In this document: piece by piece, positions 24,564 through 32,168 of the stretch
Layout of the letters: each line of letters starts with the position of its first letter
Position numbering within the stretch: position 1 is the first letter of the stretch
Origin: Streptomyces oceani
GTDB taxonomy: Bacteria; Actinomycetota; Actinomycetes; Streptomycetales; Streptomycetaceae
DNA length: 38,899 nucleotides
Direction of reading: 5' to 3'
Assembly (NCBI RefSeq): GCF_001751245.1
Contig: NZ_LJGU01000114.1
Span: 381,543-420,441 of the forward strand
Position numbers and translations under genes: made by a program
Notes under the pieces: model-generated
Seen by the model: the letters and a program-made list of their open reading frames with translations, nothing else
What the model was told of the DNA's origin: nothing
Database searches by the model: none

Positions 24564-25181
24564 ATGACCAGCATCACCGTCACCACCTGGTGGCTTGAGC
24601 AGCGCGCTCCCGAGGACCTGGCCGCTGTTCACCTGCCGGACGACGCATCCAACATACGGATCGCGTGCTCCGGCACACCCAGCCCGGAGTTCAGCCGCTT
24701 CCTGTACACGGCGGCGGGCGGCGACGTCACCTGGACCGACCGGCTCGGCTGGACGTACGCGCGGTGGCGGGAGTTCCTGGAGCGGCCCGGGGTGGAGACC
24801 TGGGTGGCGTACGTGGATGGGACGCCGGCCGGCTTCATCGAGCTGAACGGCGCCGGCGGGGACGCCGACACGGCTGCCGAAGTCCCCCCGGACACGGTGG
24901 AGATCAGCTACTTCGGGCTCCTGCCGGCCTTCCGTGGCCGGGGCATCGGCGGGCACCTGCTCTCGTACGGCACCGCACGCGCCTGGGACATGGCACAACG
25001 GCTCCCCGGGCGCGCGCCCACGAGCCGGGTATGGCTGCACACCTGCAGCAAGGACGGCCCGCACGCGCTGCGGAACTACGAGCGACGCGGCTTCCGGCTG
25101 TACGACACCACCACGGGCCCGGAACCAGAGAGGGCCACCCCCGGACCCTGGCCCGAGGCGGGACCGACCGGGCTGGCGTGA
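24564..25181 (+). CDS. GNAT family N-acetyltransferase
   Basis: A 205-residue acetyl-CoA-dependent transferase. The acetyl-CoA-binding motif is ISYFGLLPAFRGRGIGGHLLSYGTARAWDM (about residues 112-141), with the R/Q-x-x-G-x-G/A pyrophosphate loop. The C-terminal LRNYERRGFRLYDT matches GNAT motif B. The substrate cannot be predicted. ATG 24564 begins MTSITVTTWW; a TACGCT hexamer about 13 nt upstream suggests a leaderless transcript. Divergent from the YihY-type gene. Confidence 0.88.
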   Translation: MTSITVTTWWLEQRAPEDLAAVHLPDDASNIRIACSGTPSPEFSRFLYTAAGGDVTWTDRLGWTYARWREFLERPGVETWVAYVDGTPAGFIELNGAGGDADTAAEVPPDTVEISYFGLLPAFRGRGIGGHLLSYGTARAWDMAQRLPGRAPTSRVWLHTCSKDGPHALRNYERRGFRLYDTTTGPEPERATPGPWPEAGPTGLA

Positions 25182-25231
25182 TCCGCCGCGCTCCGTCTGA
25201 CCACGGCACTTTCATCATGCGAGACGTTGTC

Positions 25232-25252
25232 GTCCGTAATACGGACTATGCT
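25232..25252 (+). promoter_or_regulatory. Palindromic operator and -10 of the sulfur operon
   Basis: GTCCGTA-A-TACGGAC (25232-25246) is a perfect 7-1-7 palindrome directly abutting a -10-like TATGCT (25247-25252). A protein bound there would occupy the -10/-35 spacer. It lies 36 nt upstream of the leader-peptide start. The cognate regulator is not identifiable from the window. Confidence 0.55.
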
Positions 25253-25287
25253 GGACGGCCCCGATGCCCCGTGTCAGGCTTTTCCCC

Positions 25288-25371
25288 ATGTCTCGAGCCG
25301 GAATCGCCCTGATCCGTCGACGCCACGTCGACCTCGGCCGGCTGTCCAGTGCCATGTGTCGAGCGAGCTGA
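25288..25371 (+). CDS. Cysteine-containing leader peptide (27 aa)
   Basis: The short frame begins MSRAGIALIRRRHVDLGRL, then SSAMCRAS. It matches the pattern of actinobacterial sulfur-operon leader peptides: a basic RRRHVDL core followed by S-S-A-x-C near the end, with one Cys codon (TGT 25357-25359) three codons before the stop. It sits about 30 nt after the predicted transcription start and 146 nt before the sulfite reductase. The role expected from mycobacterial precedents is translation-coupled attenuation, in which ribosomes slowed at Cys codons when cysteine is scarce raise downstream expression. The ribosome-binding site is weak. Confidence 0.75.
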   Translation: MSRAGIALIRRRHVDLGRLSSAMCRAS

Positions 25372-25396
25372 CAGTCCCAGCACCGCCGCACCACAG

Positions 25397-25414
25397 GCGC
25401 CCGCAACCGGGCGC
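25397..25414 (+). other. Attenuator-like hairpin after the leader peptide
   Basis: Perfect 7-bp stem GCGCCCG (25397-25403) / CGGGCGC (25408-25414) with a CAAC loop, 26 nt after the leader-peptide stop. There is no U-tract. It is positioned for intrinsic or Rho-assisted attenuation. Confidence 0.45.
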
Positions 25415-25441
25415 GAGCACTCCCCGCATGTGAGTGACCCC

Positions 25442-25479
25442 ACCTGCACCAAGCTGCGCCCGTCCGCATCCGTGCAGGT
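25442..25479 (+). other. Second leader stem
   Basis: Perfect 8-bp stem ACCTGCAC (25442-25449) / GTGCAGGT (25472-25479) with a 22-nt loop, ending 38 nt before the sulfite reductase start. It could compete with the upstream hairpin or influence ribosome access. Confidence 0.4.
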
Positions 25480-25517
25480 CATGAGCCATATCCCGGCAGC
25501 TTGAAGGACGTATCGCC

Positions 25518-27215
25518 ATGGCCGACACCACCCAGCGCCCCGCTCCGGAACGATCCCGCCGAAAGGTCAGCCGACACCGCGGCGAAGGACAGTGGGCAGC
25601 CGGACACCACACCCCGCTCAACGGCAACGAGCAGACCAAGCAGGACGACGATGGTCTCAATGTACGGACACGCATTGAGACAATCTACGCGCACACCGGT
25701 GTGGACGGAGTGGACGGCGCCGACCTGCGCGGCCGGATGCGCTGGTGGGGCCTGTACACCCAGCGCAAGCCGGGGATCAGTGGCGGCAAGACCGCCGTAC
25801 TGGCGCCGGAGGAGCTGGAGGACGAGCACTTCATGCTCCGGGTCCGGATCGACGGAGGCCAGCTGACCACCCGTCAACTACGGGTCATCGGAGAGCTTTC
25901 CCAAGAGTACGCCCGCGGCACCGCCGACATCACCAACCGGCAGAACGTGCAGTTCCACTGGATTCGCATCCAGGACATGCCCGAGATCTGGCGGCGTCTG
26001 GAGTCCGTCGGCCTGTCCACCACCCAGGCGTGCGGCGACGTGCCCCGGGTCATTCTCGGCTCCCCGGTCGCTGGTGTCGCCAAGGACGAGATCATCGACG
26101 GCACTCCGGCCGTGGAGGAGATCGGCCGTCGCGTCGTCGGCAACAAGGCGTACTCCAACCTGCCGCGCAAGTACAAGACGGCGGTCTCCGGATCGCCGCT
26201 GCTGGACGTGGCGCACGAGATCAACGACGTCGCGTTCGTCGGCGTACGCCACCCCGAACTCGGCCCCGGCTTCGACCTCTGGGTCGGCGGCGGGCTCTCC
26301 ACGAACCCCAAGATCGGCGTTCGGCTGGGCGCCTGGGTGCCGCTGGAGGACGTCCCGGACGTCCACGAGGCGGTCACCGCGATCTTCCGGGACTACGGCT
26401 ACCGGCGGCTGCGCAACCGCGCCCGGATGAAGTTCCTCCTCGCGGACTGGGGCCCGGAGAAGTTCCGCCGGGTGCTGGAGGAGGAGTACCTGCTGCGCGG
26501 TCTCGCGGACGGCCCGGCGCCGGACCAGCCGGTGCAGCGCTGGCGCGACCACGTCGGGGTGCACGAGCAGCGGGACGGCCGCTACTACGTCGGTTGCGCG
26601 CCCCGGGTCGGCCGGGTCGACGGCAGCACCCTCAGCAAACTGGCCGACCTCGCGGAGGCACACGGCTCGGGCCGGATCCGTACGACCGTCGAGCAGAAGC
26701 TGCTCATCCTGGACGTCGAGGCGGAGCAGCTGGACGCGCTCACCGAGGAGCTGGCGGCGCTCGGCCTGACCACGGAGCCGTCCGCCTTCCGGCGGGGCAC
26801 GATGGCCTGCACCGGCCTGGAGTTCTGCAAGCTGGCGATCGTGGAGACCAAGCAGCGCGGCGCCGACCTCATCGAGGAACTGGAGCGCCGTCTCCCGGAC
26901 TTCGACGAGCCGCTGACGATCAACCTGAACGGCTGCCCCAACTCCTGCGCTCGTATCCAGATCGCGGACATCGGTCTCAAGGGGCAGTTGGTCACCGACG
27001 AGCACGGCGATCAGGTCGAGGGCTACCAGGTGCACCTGGGCGGCACGCTCGGCCTCGAGCCCGCCTTCGGCCGTAAGGTCCGGGGACTCAAGGTGACCGC
27101 CGAGGAACTGCCGGACTACATCGAACGGGTGCTGCGGGCGTTCCAGGACCAGCGGGCGGAGGGCGAACGCTTCGCCGACTGGGCGGCCCGGGCGGACGAC
27201 GAGGTCCTGACGTGA
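25518..27215 (+). CDS. Ferredoxin-dependent sulfite reductase (NirA/Sir type)
   Basis: A 565-residue cytoplasmic enzyme reducing sulfite to sulfide with six ferredoxin electrons. It has the two nitrite/sulfite reductase repeats, and the coupled 4Fe-4S/siroheme ligands in ACTGLEFCK (about 433-441) and NGCPNSCARIQ (about 473-483). Tyr in WWGLYTQRKPG and Cys in TTQACGDVPR correspond to the Tyr-Cys pair that marks mycobacterial NirA sulfite reductases, so sulfite rather than nitrite is the likely substrate. AAGGA precedes the ATG. First full gene of the sulfur operon; its stop overlaps the next start (GTGA). Confidence 0.92.
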   Translation: MADTTQRPAPERSRRKVSRHRGEGQWAAGHHTPLNGNEQTKQDDDGLNVRTRIETIYAHTGVDGVDGADLRGRMRWWGLYTQRKPGISGGKTAVLAPEELEDEHFMLRVRIDGGQLTTRQLRVIGELSQEYARGTADITNRQNVQFHWIRIQDMPEIWRRLESVGLSTTQACGDVPRVILGSPVAGVAKDEIIDGTPAVEEIGRRVVGNKAYSNLPRKYKTAVSGSPLLDVAHEINDVAFVGVRHPELGPGFDLWVGGGLSTNPKIGVRLGAWVPLEDVPDVHEAVTAIFRDYGYRRLRNRARMKFLLADWGPEKFRRVLEEEYLLRGLADGPAPDQPVQRWRDHVGVHEQRDGRYYVGCAPRVGRVDGSTLSKLADLAEAHGSGRIRTTVEQKLLILDVEAEQLDALTEELAALGLTTEPSAFRRGTMACTGLEFCKLAIVETKQRGADLIEELERRLPDFDEPLTINLNGCPNSCARIQIADIGLKGQLVTDEHGDQVEGYQVHLGGTLGLEPAFGRKVRGLKVTAEELPDYIERVLRAFQDQRAEGERFADWAARADDEVLT

Positions 27216-27406
27216 GCGAGCGTGCCGCGCCCTTTTACTGCCCGTACTGCGGCGAGGAGGAGCTGCGCCCTTCCGAGGCCCAGGCGCCCAGCGGTACGCC
27301 CTGGGAGTGCTCCGGCTGTCAGCGCGCGTTCACTCTCACCTTCCTCGGGCTGCTGGCCGACGGCCCGACTCCGGGGACCAGGACCGAAAGGGACACCACC
27401 CCATGA
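27212..27406 (+). CDS. Small zinc-ribbon protein of the sulfur operon
   Basis: A 64-residue protein starting at a GTG that overlaps the sulfite reductase stop, and ending in an ATGA overlap with cysH. Four cysteines, C10-x2-C13 and C33-x2-C36 (FYCPYCGEEEL; WECSGCQRAF), make a zinc-ribbon or rubredoxin-like site. A gene of this kind holds the same place in Streptomyces coelicolor. Function unknown; the tight coupling suggests a partner of sulfite reductase or APS reductase, for example in electron transfer or assembly. Confidence 0.8.
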   Translation: MSERAAPFYCPYCGEEELRPSEAQAPSGTPWECSGCQRAFTLTFLGLLADGPTPGTRTERDTTP

Positions 27407-28155
27407 CCGTCACGCAGCAGAGCCCACACTCCCCGCGCTCCGAGCACCCACGGGACCCGAGCCCGAGCGAAGCCGCCCGCAACCGCCAACTGGCCCTGGC
27501 CGCCGGCCGCGAACTGGAGGACGCCAGCGCGCTGGAGATCCTCCGGTGGGCGGCCGACACCTTCGGTGACCGGTTCTGCGTCACCTCCTCCATGGAGGAC
27601 GCGGTGGTCGCGCACCTGGCGTCCCGCGTGTTTCCCGGGGTGCACGTGCTGTTCCTCGACACCGGCTACCACTTCCCGGAGACGCTCGGGACCCGGGACG
27701 CGGTGGCCGCGGTCATGGACGTCGAAGTGATAACCGTCACACCCGAGCAGTCCGTGGATGAGCAGGACGCCCGACACGGGCCACGGTTGTACGAGCGCGA
27801 TCCGGACCTGTGCTGTGCGCTGCGCAAGGTGCGTCCGCTGGAAAAGGGGCTGCGTGGCTATGCCGCCTGGGCCACCGGCCTGCGTCGGGAGGAGTCACCG
27901 GCCCGGTCGTTGACGCCCGTCGTCGGCTGGGACGAGCGGCGCCAGCGGGTCAAGGTGTCGCCCATAGCCCGTTGGTCACGGCAGGATGTGGAAGCGTACG
28001 TTTCTGAGCACGGCGTCCTCACCAACCCATTGCTCATGGACGGCTACCCGTCGGTCGGCTGTGCGCCCTGCACTCGCCGGGTGCGGGAAGGCGAGGATGC
28101 CCGTGCCGGACGCTGGGCGGGCTTCGACAAGACCGAGTGCGGTCTGCATCTGTGA
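27403..28155 (+). CDS. cysH: Assimilatory adenylyl-sulfate (APS) reductase
   Basis: A 250-residue enzyme reducing activated sulfate to sulfite with thioredoxin. It has the ATP-pyrophosphatase-like fold (VTSSMEDAVVAHLA; FLDTGYHFPET) and the catalytic C-terminal KTECGLH. The cysteine pairs CC (LCCALRKV) and CxxC (VGCAPCTRR) ligate a 4Fe-4S cluster and mark APS-reducing enzymes rather than cluster-free PAPS reductases. ATG 27403 overlaps the zinc-ribbon stop. It is followed after 64 nt by cysC. Confidence 0.93.
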   Translation: MTVTQQSPHSPRSEHPRDPSPSEAARNRQLALAAGRELEDASALEILRWAADTFGDRFCVTSSMEDAVVAHLASRVFPGVHVLFLDTGYHFPETLGTRDAVAAVMDVEVITVTPEQSVDEQDARHGPRLYERDPDLCCALRKVRPLEKGLRGYAAWATGLRREESPARSLTPVVGWDERRQRVKVSPIARWSRQDVEAYVSEHGVLTNPLLMDGYPSVGCAPCTRRVREGEDARAGRWAGFDKTECGLHL

Positions 28156-28219
28156 ACGCACGCCCGGTTGCCAGCGGTTGTTGACACGGACGGAACGCAG
28201 GGAACGTAGGGAGCGGGAA

Positions 28220-28786
28220 ATGGGCCGCACTGACCAGGACGGTCACGCCCCGGAGCGCGGAGCCACGGTGTGGCTCACCGGCCTGCCGAGCGCGGGCAAG
28301 ACCACCATCGCGCGGGCGCTCGGAGACCGGCTGGCGGACGAGGGGCACCGGGTGGAGGTGCTGGACGGCGACGAGATCCGTACGTTCCTCTCCAAGGGGC
28401 TCGGTTTCACGCCCGAGGACCGGGACACTAATGTGCAGCGGATCGGGTTCGTCGCCGAGCTGCTGGCCTCGCACGGAGTCAAGGCTCTGGTGCCGGTCAT
28501 CGCGCCGTACGCGGACAGCCGGGAGGCGGTGCGCAAGCGACATCAGGCGGCGGGCACGGAGTACGTGGAGGTGCACGTCGCCACTCCGGTGGAGGTGTGC
28601 TCCGAGCGGGACGTGAAGGGCCTGTACGCCCGCCAGGCGGCGGGTGACCTCACGGGGTTGACCGGGGTCGACGACCCGTACGAGATGCCCGCCGATCCGG
28701 ACCTGCGGATCGAGGCGCATCAGCAGAGCGTTGAGGACTCAGCGGGCGTGCTGCACGCGCTGCTCGCCGAAAGGGGACTGGTATGA
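28220..28786 (+). CDS. cysC: Adenylyl-sulfate kinase
   Basis: A 188-residue kinase phosphorylating APS to PAPS. The P-loop is TGLPSAGKTT (about 20-29); the APS-binding segment DGDEIRTFLSKGLGFTPEDRDTN and the C-terminal VDDPYEMPADPDL are typical. Because the downstream reductase appears APS-specific, PAPS may mainly serve sulfotransferases or as overflow. ATG 28220 has a GGGAGCGGGAA site; the gene overlaps cysD by 4 nt (ATGA). Confidence 0.93.
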   Translation: MGRTDQDGHAPERGATVWLTGLPSAGKTTIARALGDRLADEGHRVEVLDGDEIRTFLSKGLGFTPEDRDTNVQRIGFVAELLASHGVKALVPVIAPYADSREAVRKRHQAAGTEYVEVHVATPVEVCSERDVKGLYARQAAGDLTGLTGVDDPYEMPADPDLRIEAHQQSVEDSAGVLHALLAERGLV

Positions 28787-29718
28787 CGAGCGCGACCGCG
28801 GTGCCGGAGGACACCGACAGTCCATTCGCGCTGTCGCATCTGGATGCGTTGGAGTCGGAGGCGGTGCACATCTTCCGGGAGGTGGCCGGGGAGTTCGAGC
28901 GGCCGGTGATCCTCTACTCCGGTGGCAAGGACTCCATCGTGATGCTCCATCTGGCGCTGAAGGCGTTCGCCCCCGCGCCCGTGCCCTTCGCCCTGCTGCA
29001 CGTGGACACCGGACACAACTTCCCCGAGGTCCTCCACCACCGGGACACCGAGGTCGCCCGGCACGGCCTGCGCCTGCACGTGGCCTCCGTCCAGGAGTAC
29101 ATCGACGACGGACGACTACGCGAACGCCCCGACGGCACCCGCAACCCCCTACAGACCACGCCCCTGCTGGAAGCCATCAACGGCAACCGCTTCGACGCCG
29201 TCTTCGGCGGCGGACGCCGCGACGAGGAGAAGGCCCGCGCCAAGGAACGCGTCTTCTCCCTGCGCGACGAGTTCGGCGGCTGGAACCCACGCCGCCAACG
29301 CCCCGAACTGTGGCAGCTCTACAACGGCCGCCACGCCCCCGGCGAACACGTCCGCGTCTTCCCGCTGTCCAACTGGACCGAACTGGACGTGTGGCAGTAC
29401 ATCGCCCGGGAGGACATCAACCTGCCCGCCATCTACTACGCCCACCAGCGCGAGGTCTTCTCCCGCGACGGCATGTGGCTCTCCCCCGGCCACTGGGGCG
29501 GACCCGGCGAGGACGAACCACTCGAGAAGCGCCGGGTGCGCTACCGCACCGTCGGCGACATGTCCTGCACCGGAGCCGTCGACTCCGACGCCGACACCAT
29601 CGAGAAGGTCATCACCGAGATCACCGCCTCCCGCCTGACCGAACGCGGCGCCACCCGCGCCGACGACAAACTCTCCGAGGCCGCCATGGAAGACCGCAAG
29701 CGCGAGGGATACTTCTGA
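28783..29718 (+). CDS. cysD: Sulfate adenylyltransferase subunit 2
   Basis: The 311-residue catalytic subunit of ATP sulfurylase, forming APS from ATP and sulfate. The pyrophosphatase loop is YSGGKDSIVMLHLALKAF (about 47-64), with HVDTGHNFPEVL, VFGGGRRDEEKARAKER, and the C-terminal MSCTGAVDSDADTIEKVI. It works with the GTPase CysN, which starts 2 nt after its stop codon. Confidence 0.96.
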   Translation: MTSATAVPEDTDSPFALSHLDALESEAVHIFREVAGEFERPVILYSGGKDSIVMLHLALKAFAPAPVPFALLHVDTGHNFPEVLHHRDTEVARHGLRLHVASVQEYIDDGRLRERPDGTRNPLQTTPLLEAINGNRFDAVFGGGRRDEEKARAKERVFSLRDEFGGWNPRRQRPELWQLYNGRHAPGEHVRVFPLSNWTELDVWQYIAREDINLPAIYYAHQREVFSRDGMWLSPGHWGGPGEDEPLEKRRVRYRTVGDMSCTGAVDSDADTIEKVITEITASRLTERGATRADDKLSEAAMEDRKREGYF

Positions 29719-29720
29719 TC

Positions 29721-31082
29721 ATGAGTTCCACCATCATCGAGACGAGCGAGGCGGCGCTCAACGCGACCTCGCTGCTGCGGTTCGCGACCGCGGGATCCGT
29801 CGATGACGGCAAGTCCACGCTGGTCGGGCGGCTGTTGCACGATTCCAAGTCGGTGCTCTCCGACCAGCTTGAGGCGGTCGAGTCGGCGTCCCGCAACCGT
29901 GGTCAGGAGGCGCCGGACCTGGCGCTGCTGACCGACGGGCTGCGTGCCGAGCGGGAGCAGGGCATCACCATCGATGTCGCTTACCGCTACTTCGCCACCC
30001 CCCGCCGGCGGTTCATCCTCGCCGACACCCCGGGACACGTGCAGTACACGCGCAACATGGTCACCGGTGCCTCCACCGCGGAACTGGCCGTGGTGCTGGT
30101 GGACGCGCGGCACGGCGTGGTCGAGCAAACCCGACGGCACGCCGCCGTCGCCGCCCTGTTGCGCGTCCCGCAGGTGGTGCTCGCGGTCAACAAGATGGAC
30201 CTCGCCGGTTACGAGGAGTCGGTGTTCGCCGCCATCGCCGAGGAGTTCACCGGGTACGCCAAGTCCCTGGGCGTCCCTCGGATCACCGCGATCCCGATCT
30301 CCGCGCTGATGGGCGACAACGTCGTGACCTCCTCCCCCGCGATGGAGTGGTACGGCGGGCCGACCGTGCTGGAGCACCTGGAGACCGTGCGGGTCAGCCA
30401 CGACCCGACGGACGACCCCGCGCGCTTCCCCGTCCAGTGCGTGATCCGGCCGCAGACCGCCGAACACCCGGACTACCGCGGCTACGCCGGGCAGATCGCC
30501 TCCGGGGTGTTTCGTACGGGCGACCGGGTCTCGGTCCTGCCGTCCGGCCGCACCAGCACGGTGACGGGCATCGACCTGCTGGGGCGCCGCGTCGACGAGG
30601 CGTGGGCGCCGCAGTCGGTCACCCTGCTGCTGAGTGATGACCTGGACATCTCGCGGGGCGACCTGATCGCCCCGGTGGAGGCCCAGGTGCGGCCGAGCCA
30701 GGACCTGACCGCGACGGTGTGTCATGTCGCCGACCGCCCGCTGAAGCCCGGTGACCGGGTGCTGCTGAAGCACTCCACCCGCACCGTCAAGGCGATCGTG
30801 AAGGACATCCCGTCCCGGCTGACGCTGGACGACCTCTCCCAGCACCCGGCGCCCGAGGAGTTGCTCGCGAACGACATCGGACGTGTCGTGCTGCGTACGG
30901 CCGAGGCGCTGCCCGTCGACCCGTACGCGGACTCGCGGCGCACCGGCTCGTTCCTGCTGCTCGACCCCTCCGACGGCACCACGCTGACCGCCGGCATGGC
31001 GGGTGACGCCTTCGCCGAGGCCGCCAAGGAGACTAAGGGTGCCGAGCCGGCGGCACCGGACGAGGACGGTTGGGACTTCTGA
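29721..31082 (+). CDS. cysN: Sulfate adenylyltransferase subunit 1 (GTPase)
   Basis: A 453-residue EF-Tu-like GTPase that drives the CysD reaction. G1 is GSVDDGKSTLVGRLL (about 25-39), G2 region EREQGITIDVAYRYF, G3 DTPGH, G4 NKMD. Two beta-barrel domains follow the G domain. It is not fused to CysC, in keeping with the separate cysC gene. The last residues (DEDGWDF) match the usual CysN end. Confidence 0.96.
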   Translation: MSSTIIETSEAALNATSLLRFATAGSVDDGKSTLVGRLLHDSKSVLSDQLEAVESASRNRGQEAPDLALLTDGLRAEREQGITIDVAYRYFATPRRRFILADTPGHVQYTRNMVTGASTAELAVVLVDARHGVVEQTRRHAAVAALLRVPQVVLAVNKMDLAGYEESVFAAIAEEFTGYAKSLGVPRITAIPISALMGDNVVTSSPAMEWYGGPTVLEHLETVRVSHDPTDDPARFPVQCVIRPQTAEHPDYRGYAGQIASGVFRTGDRVSVLPSGRTSTVTGIDLLGRRVDEAWAPQSVTLLLSDDLDISRGDLIAPVEAQVRPSQDLTATVCHVADRPLKPGDRVLLKHSTRTVKAIVKDIPSRLTLDDLSQHPAPEELLANDIGRVVLRTAEALPVDPYADSRRTGSFLLLDPSDGTTLTAGMAGDAFAEAAKETKGAEPAAPDEDGWDF

Positions 31083-31180
31083 CCGAAACCGGGTGGCGAC
31101 GGCGGTCCCGTCCGCTCGTGGGCGTGCCGCGCCCGTGGGTGGACGGGGCCGACCCTCGCCACCCGCCCGGATCGGAAACC

Positions 31181-31200
31181 GTCCCGGGCGCGCCCGGGAC
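31181..31200 (+). terminator. 20-bp perfect palindrome after cysN
   Basis: GTCCCGGGCGCGCCCGGGAC forms an 8-bp GC stem with a 4-nt loop, about 100 nt after cysN. It probably reduces read-through into the ABC transporter genes. It lies inside the 243-nt gap where relatives carry a binding-protein gene. Confidence 0.55.
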
Positions 31201-31325
31201 GGACCCGACCGGTTCGGCGTGGCCGCCGTGTACCGAACACAGCAACCGGCAGCAACTCAGCGCCCGCCAGGGCAGCCAGCCGCAGCCGCCTCCGCGCAGC
31301 GGGGGACGACGAGAGGACCGCCCCC

Positions 31326-32168
31326 GTGCACGCCGAACTCGCGGCCCCGGACACCCAGCAGCCGACGGCGGGACCCGCCGCCACGCCCGACGACGTGCCG
31401 TACGCCGTGCGGCTGGACCATGTCTCCAAGTCGTTCGGGCCGGCCGGAGCCCGGCAGGTGGTGCTGGACGACATCCACCTGCACGCCGCGCCGGGCGAGT
31501 TCCTCTGCCTACTGGGCGCTTCCGGCTGTGGCAAGTCCACCCTGCTGAACCTCGTGGCGGGCCTGGACCAGCCCACGTCCGGCACCGCCCAGGCGCCGTT
31601 GGGGCGGCCGGCGCTGATGTTCCAGGACCACGCGCTCTTCCCGTGGCTCAGCGCCGGCCGCAACATCGAGCTGGCGCTCAAGCTCCGCGGGGTGCCGAAG
31701 GACGAGCGACGGGAGCGGGCCCAGGAGCTGCTGCGGCTCGTACGCCTCCCGGACGCGCACGGCAAGCGGGTGCACGAGCTCTCCGGCGGCATGCGGCAGC
31801 GCGTCGCGCTGGCCCGGGCTCTGGCCCAGGGCAGCGAGGTGCTGCTGATGGACGAGCCGTTCGCGGCACTGGACGCCATCACCCGGGACCTGCTGCACGA
31901 GGAGTTGACCCGGGTGTGGAGCGCCGCGAAGGCGGCCGGGTCGGCGGCGGGGAAACTGACCGTACTGTTCGTCACGCACAACGTGCGGGAGGCCGTACGG
32001 CTGGGTGAGCGGGTGGTGCTGTTGACCTCACGGCCGGGGCGGATCGCACGGGAGTGGCAGGTCGGCGTCCCACACCCGCGCCGGATCGAGGACGCCGAAG
32101 TCACCGAACTCACCCGGGAGATCACTGGCCACCTGCACGAGGAGATCGTTCGCCATGCCCGCCACTGA
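31326..32168 (+). CDS. Sulfonate/nitrate-type ABC transporter ATP-binding protein
   Basis: A 280-residue ATPase of the SsuB/TauB/NrtD group. Walker A is GASGCGKSTLLNLVAG (about 60-75), Q-loop ALMFQDHALFPWLS, signature LSGGMRQRVALARALA, Walker B VLLMDEPFAALDAITR, and switch VTHNVREAVRLGERV. GTG 31326 follows GAGAGGACC. It overlaps the permease by 14 nt. The location behind cysN suggests uptake of sulfonates, sulfate esters or another sulfur source. Confidence 0.92.
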   Translation: MHAELAAPDTQQPTAGPAATPDDVPYAVRLDHVSKSFGPAGARQVVLDDIHLHAAPGEFLCLLGASGCGKSTLLNLVAGLDQPTSGTAQAPLGRPALMFQDHALFPWLSAGRNIELALKLRGVPKDERRERAQELLRLVRLPDAHGKRVHELSGGMRQRVALARALAQGSEVLLMDEPFAALDAITRDLLHEELTRVWSAAKAAGSAAGKLTVLFVTHNVREAVRLGERVVLLTSRPGRIAREWQVGVPHPRRIEDAEVTELTREITGHLHEEIVRHARH

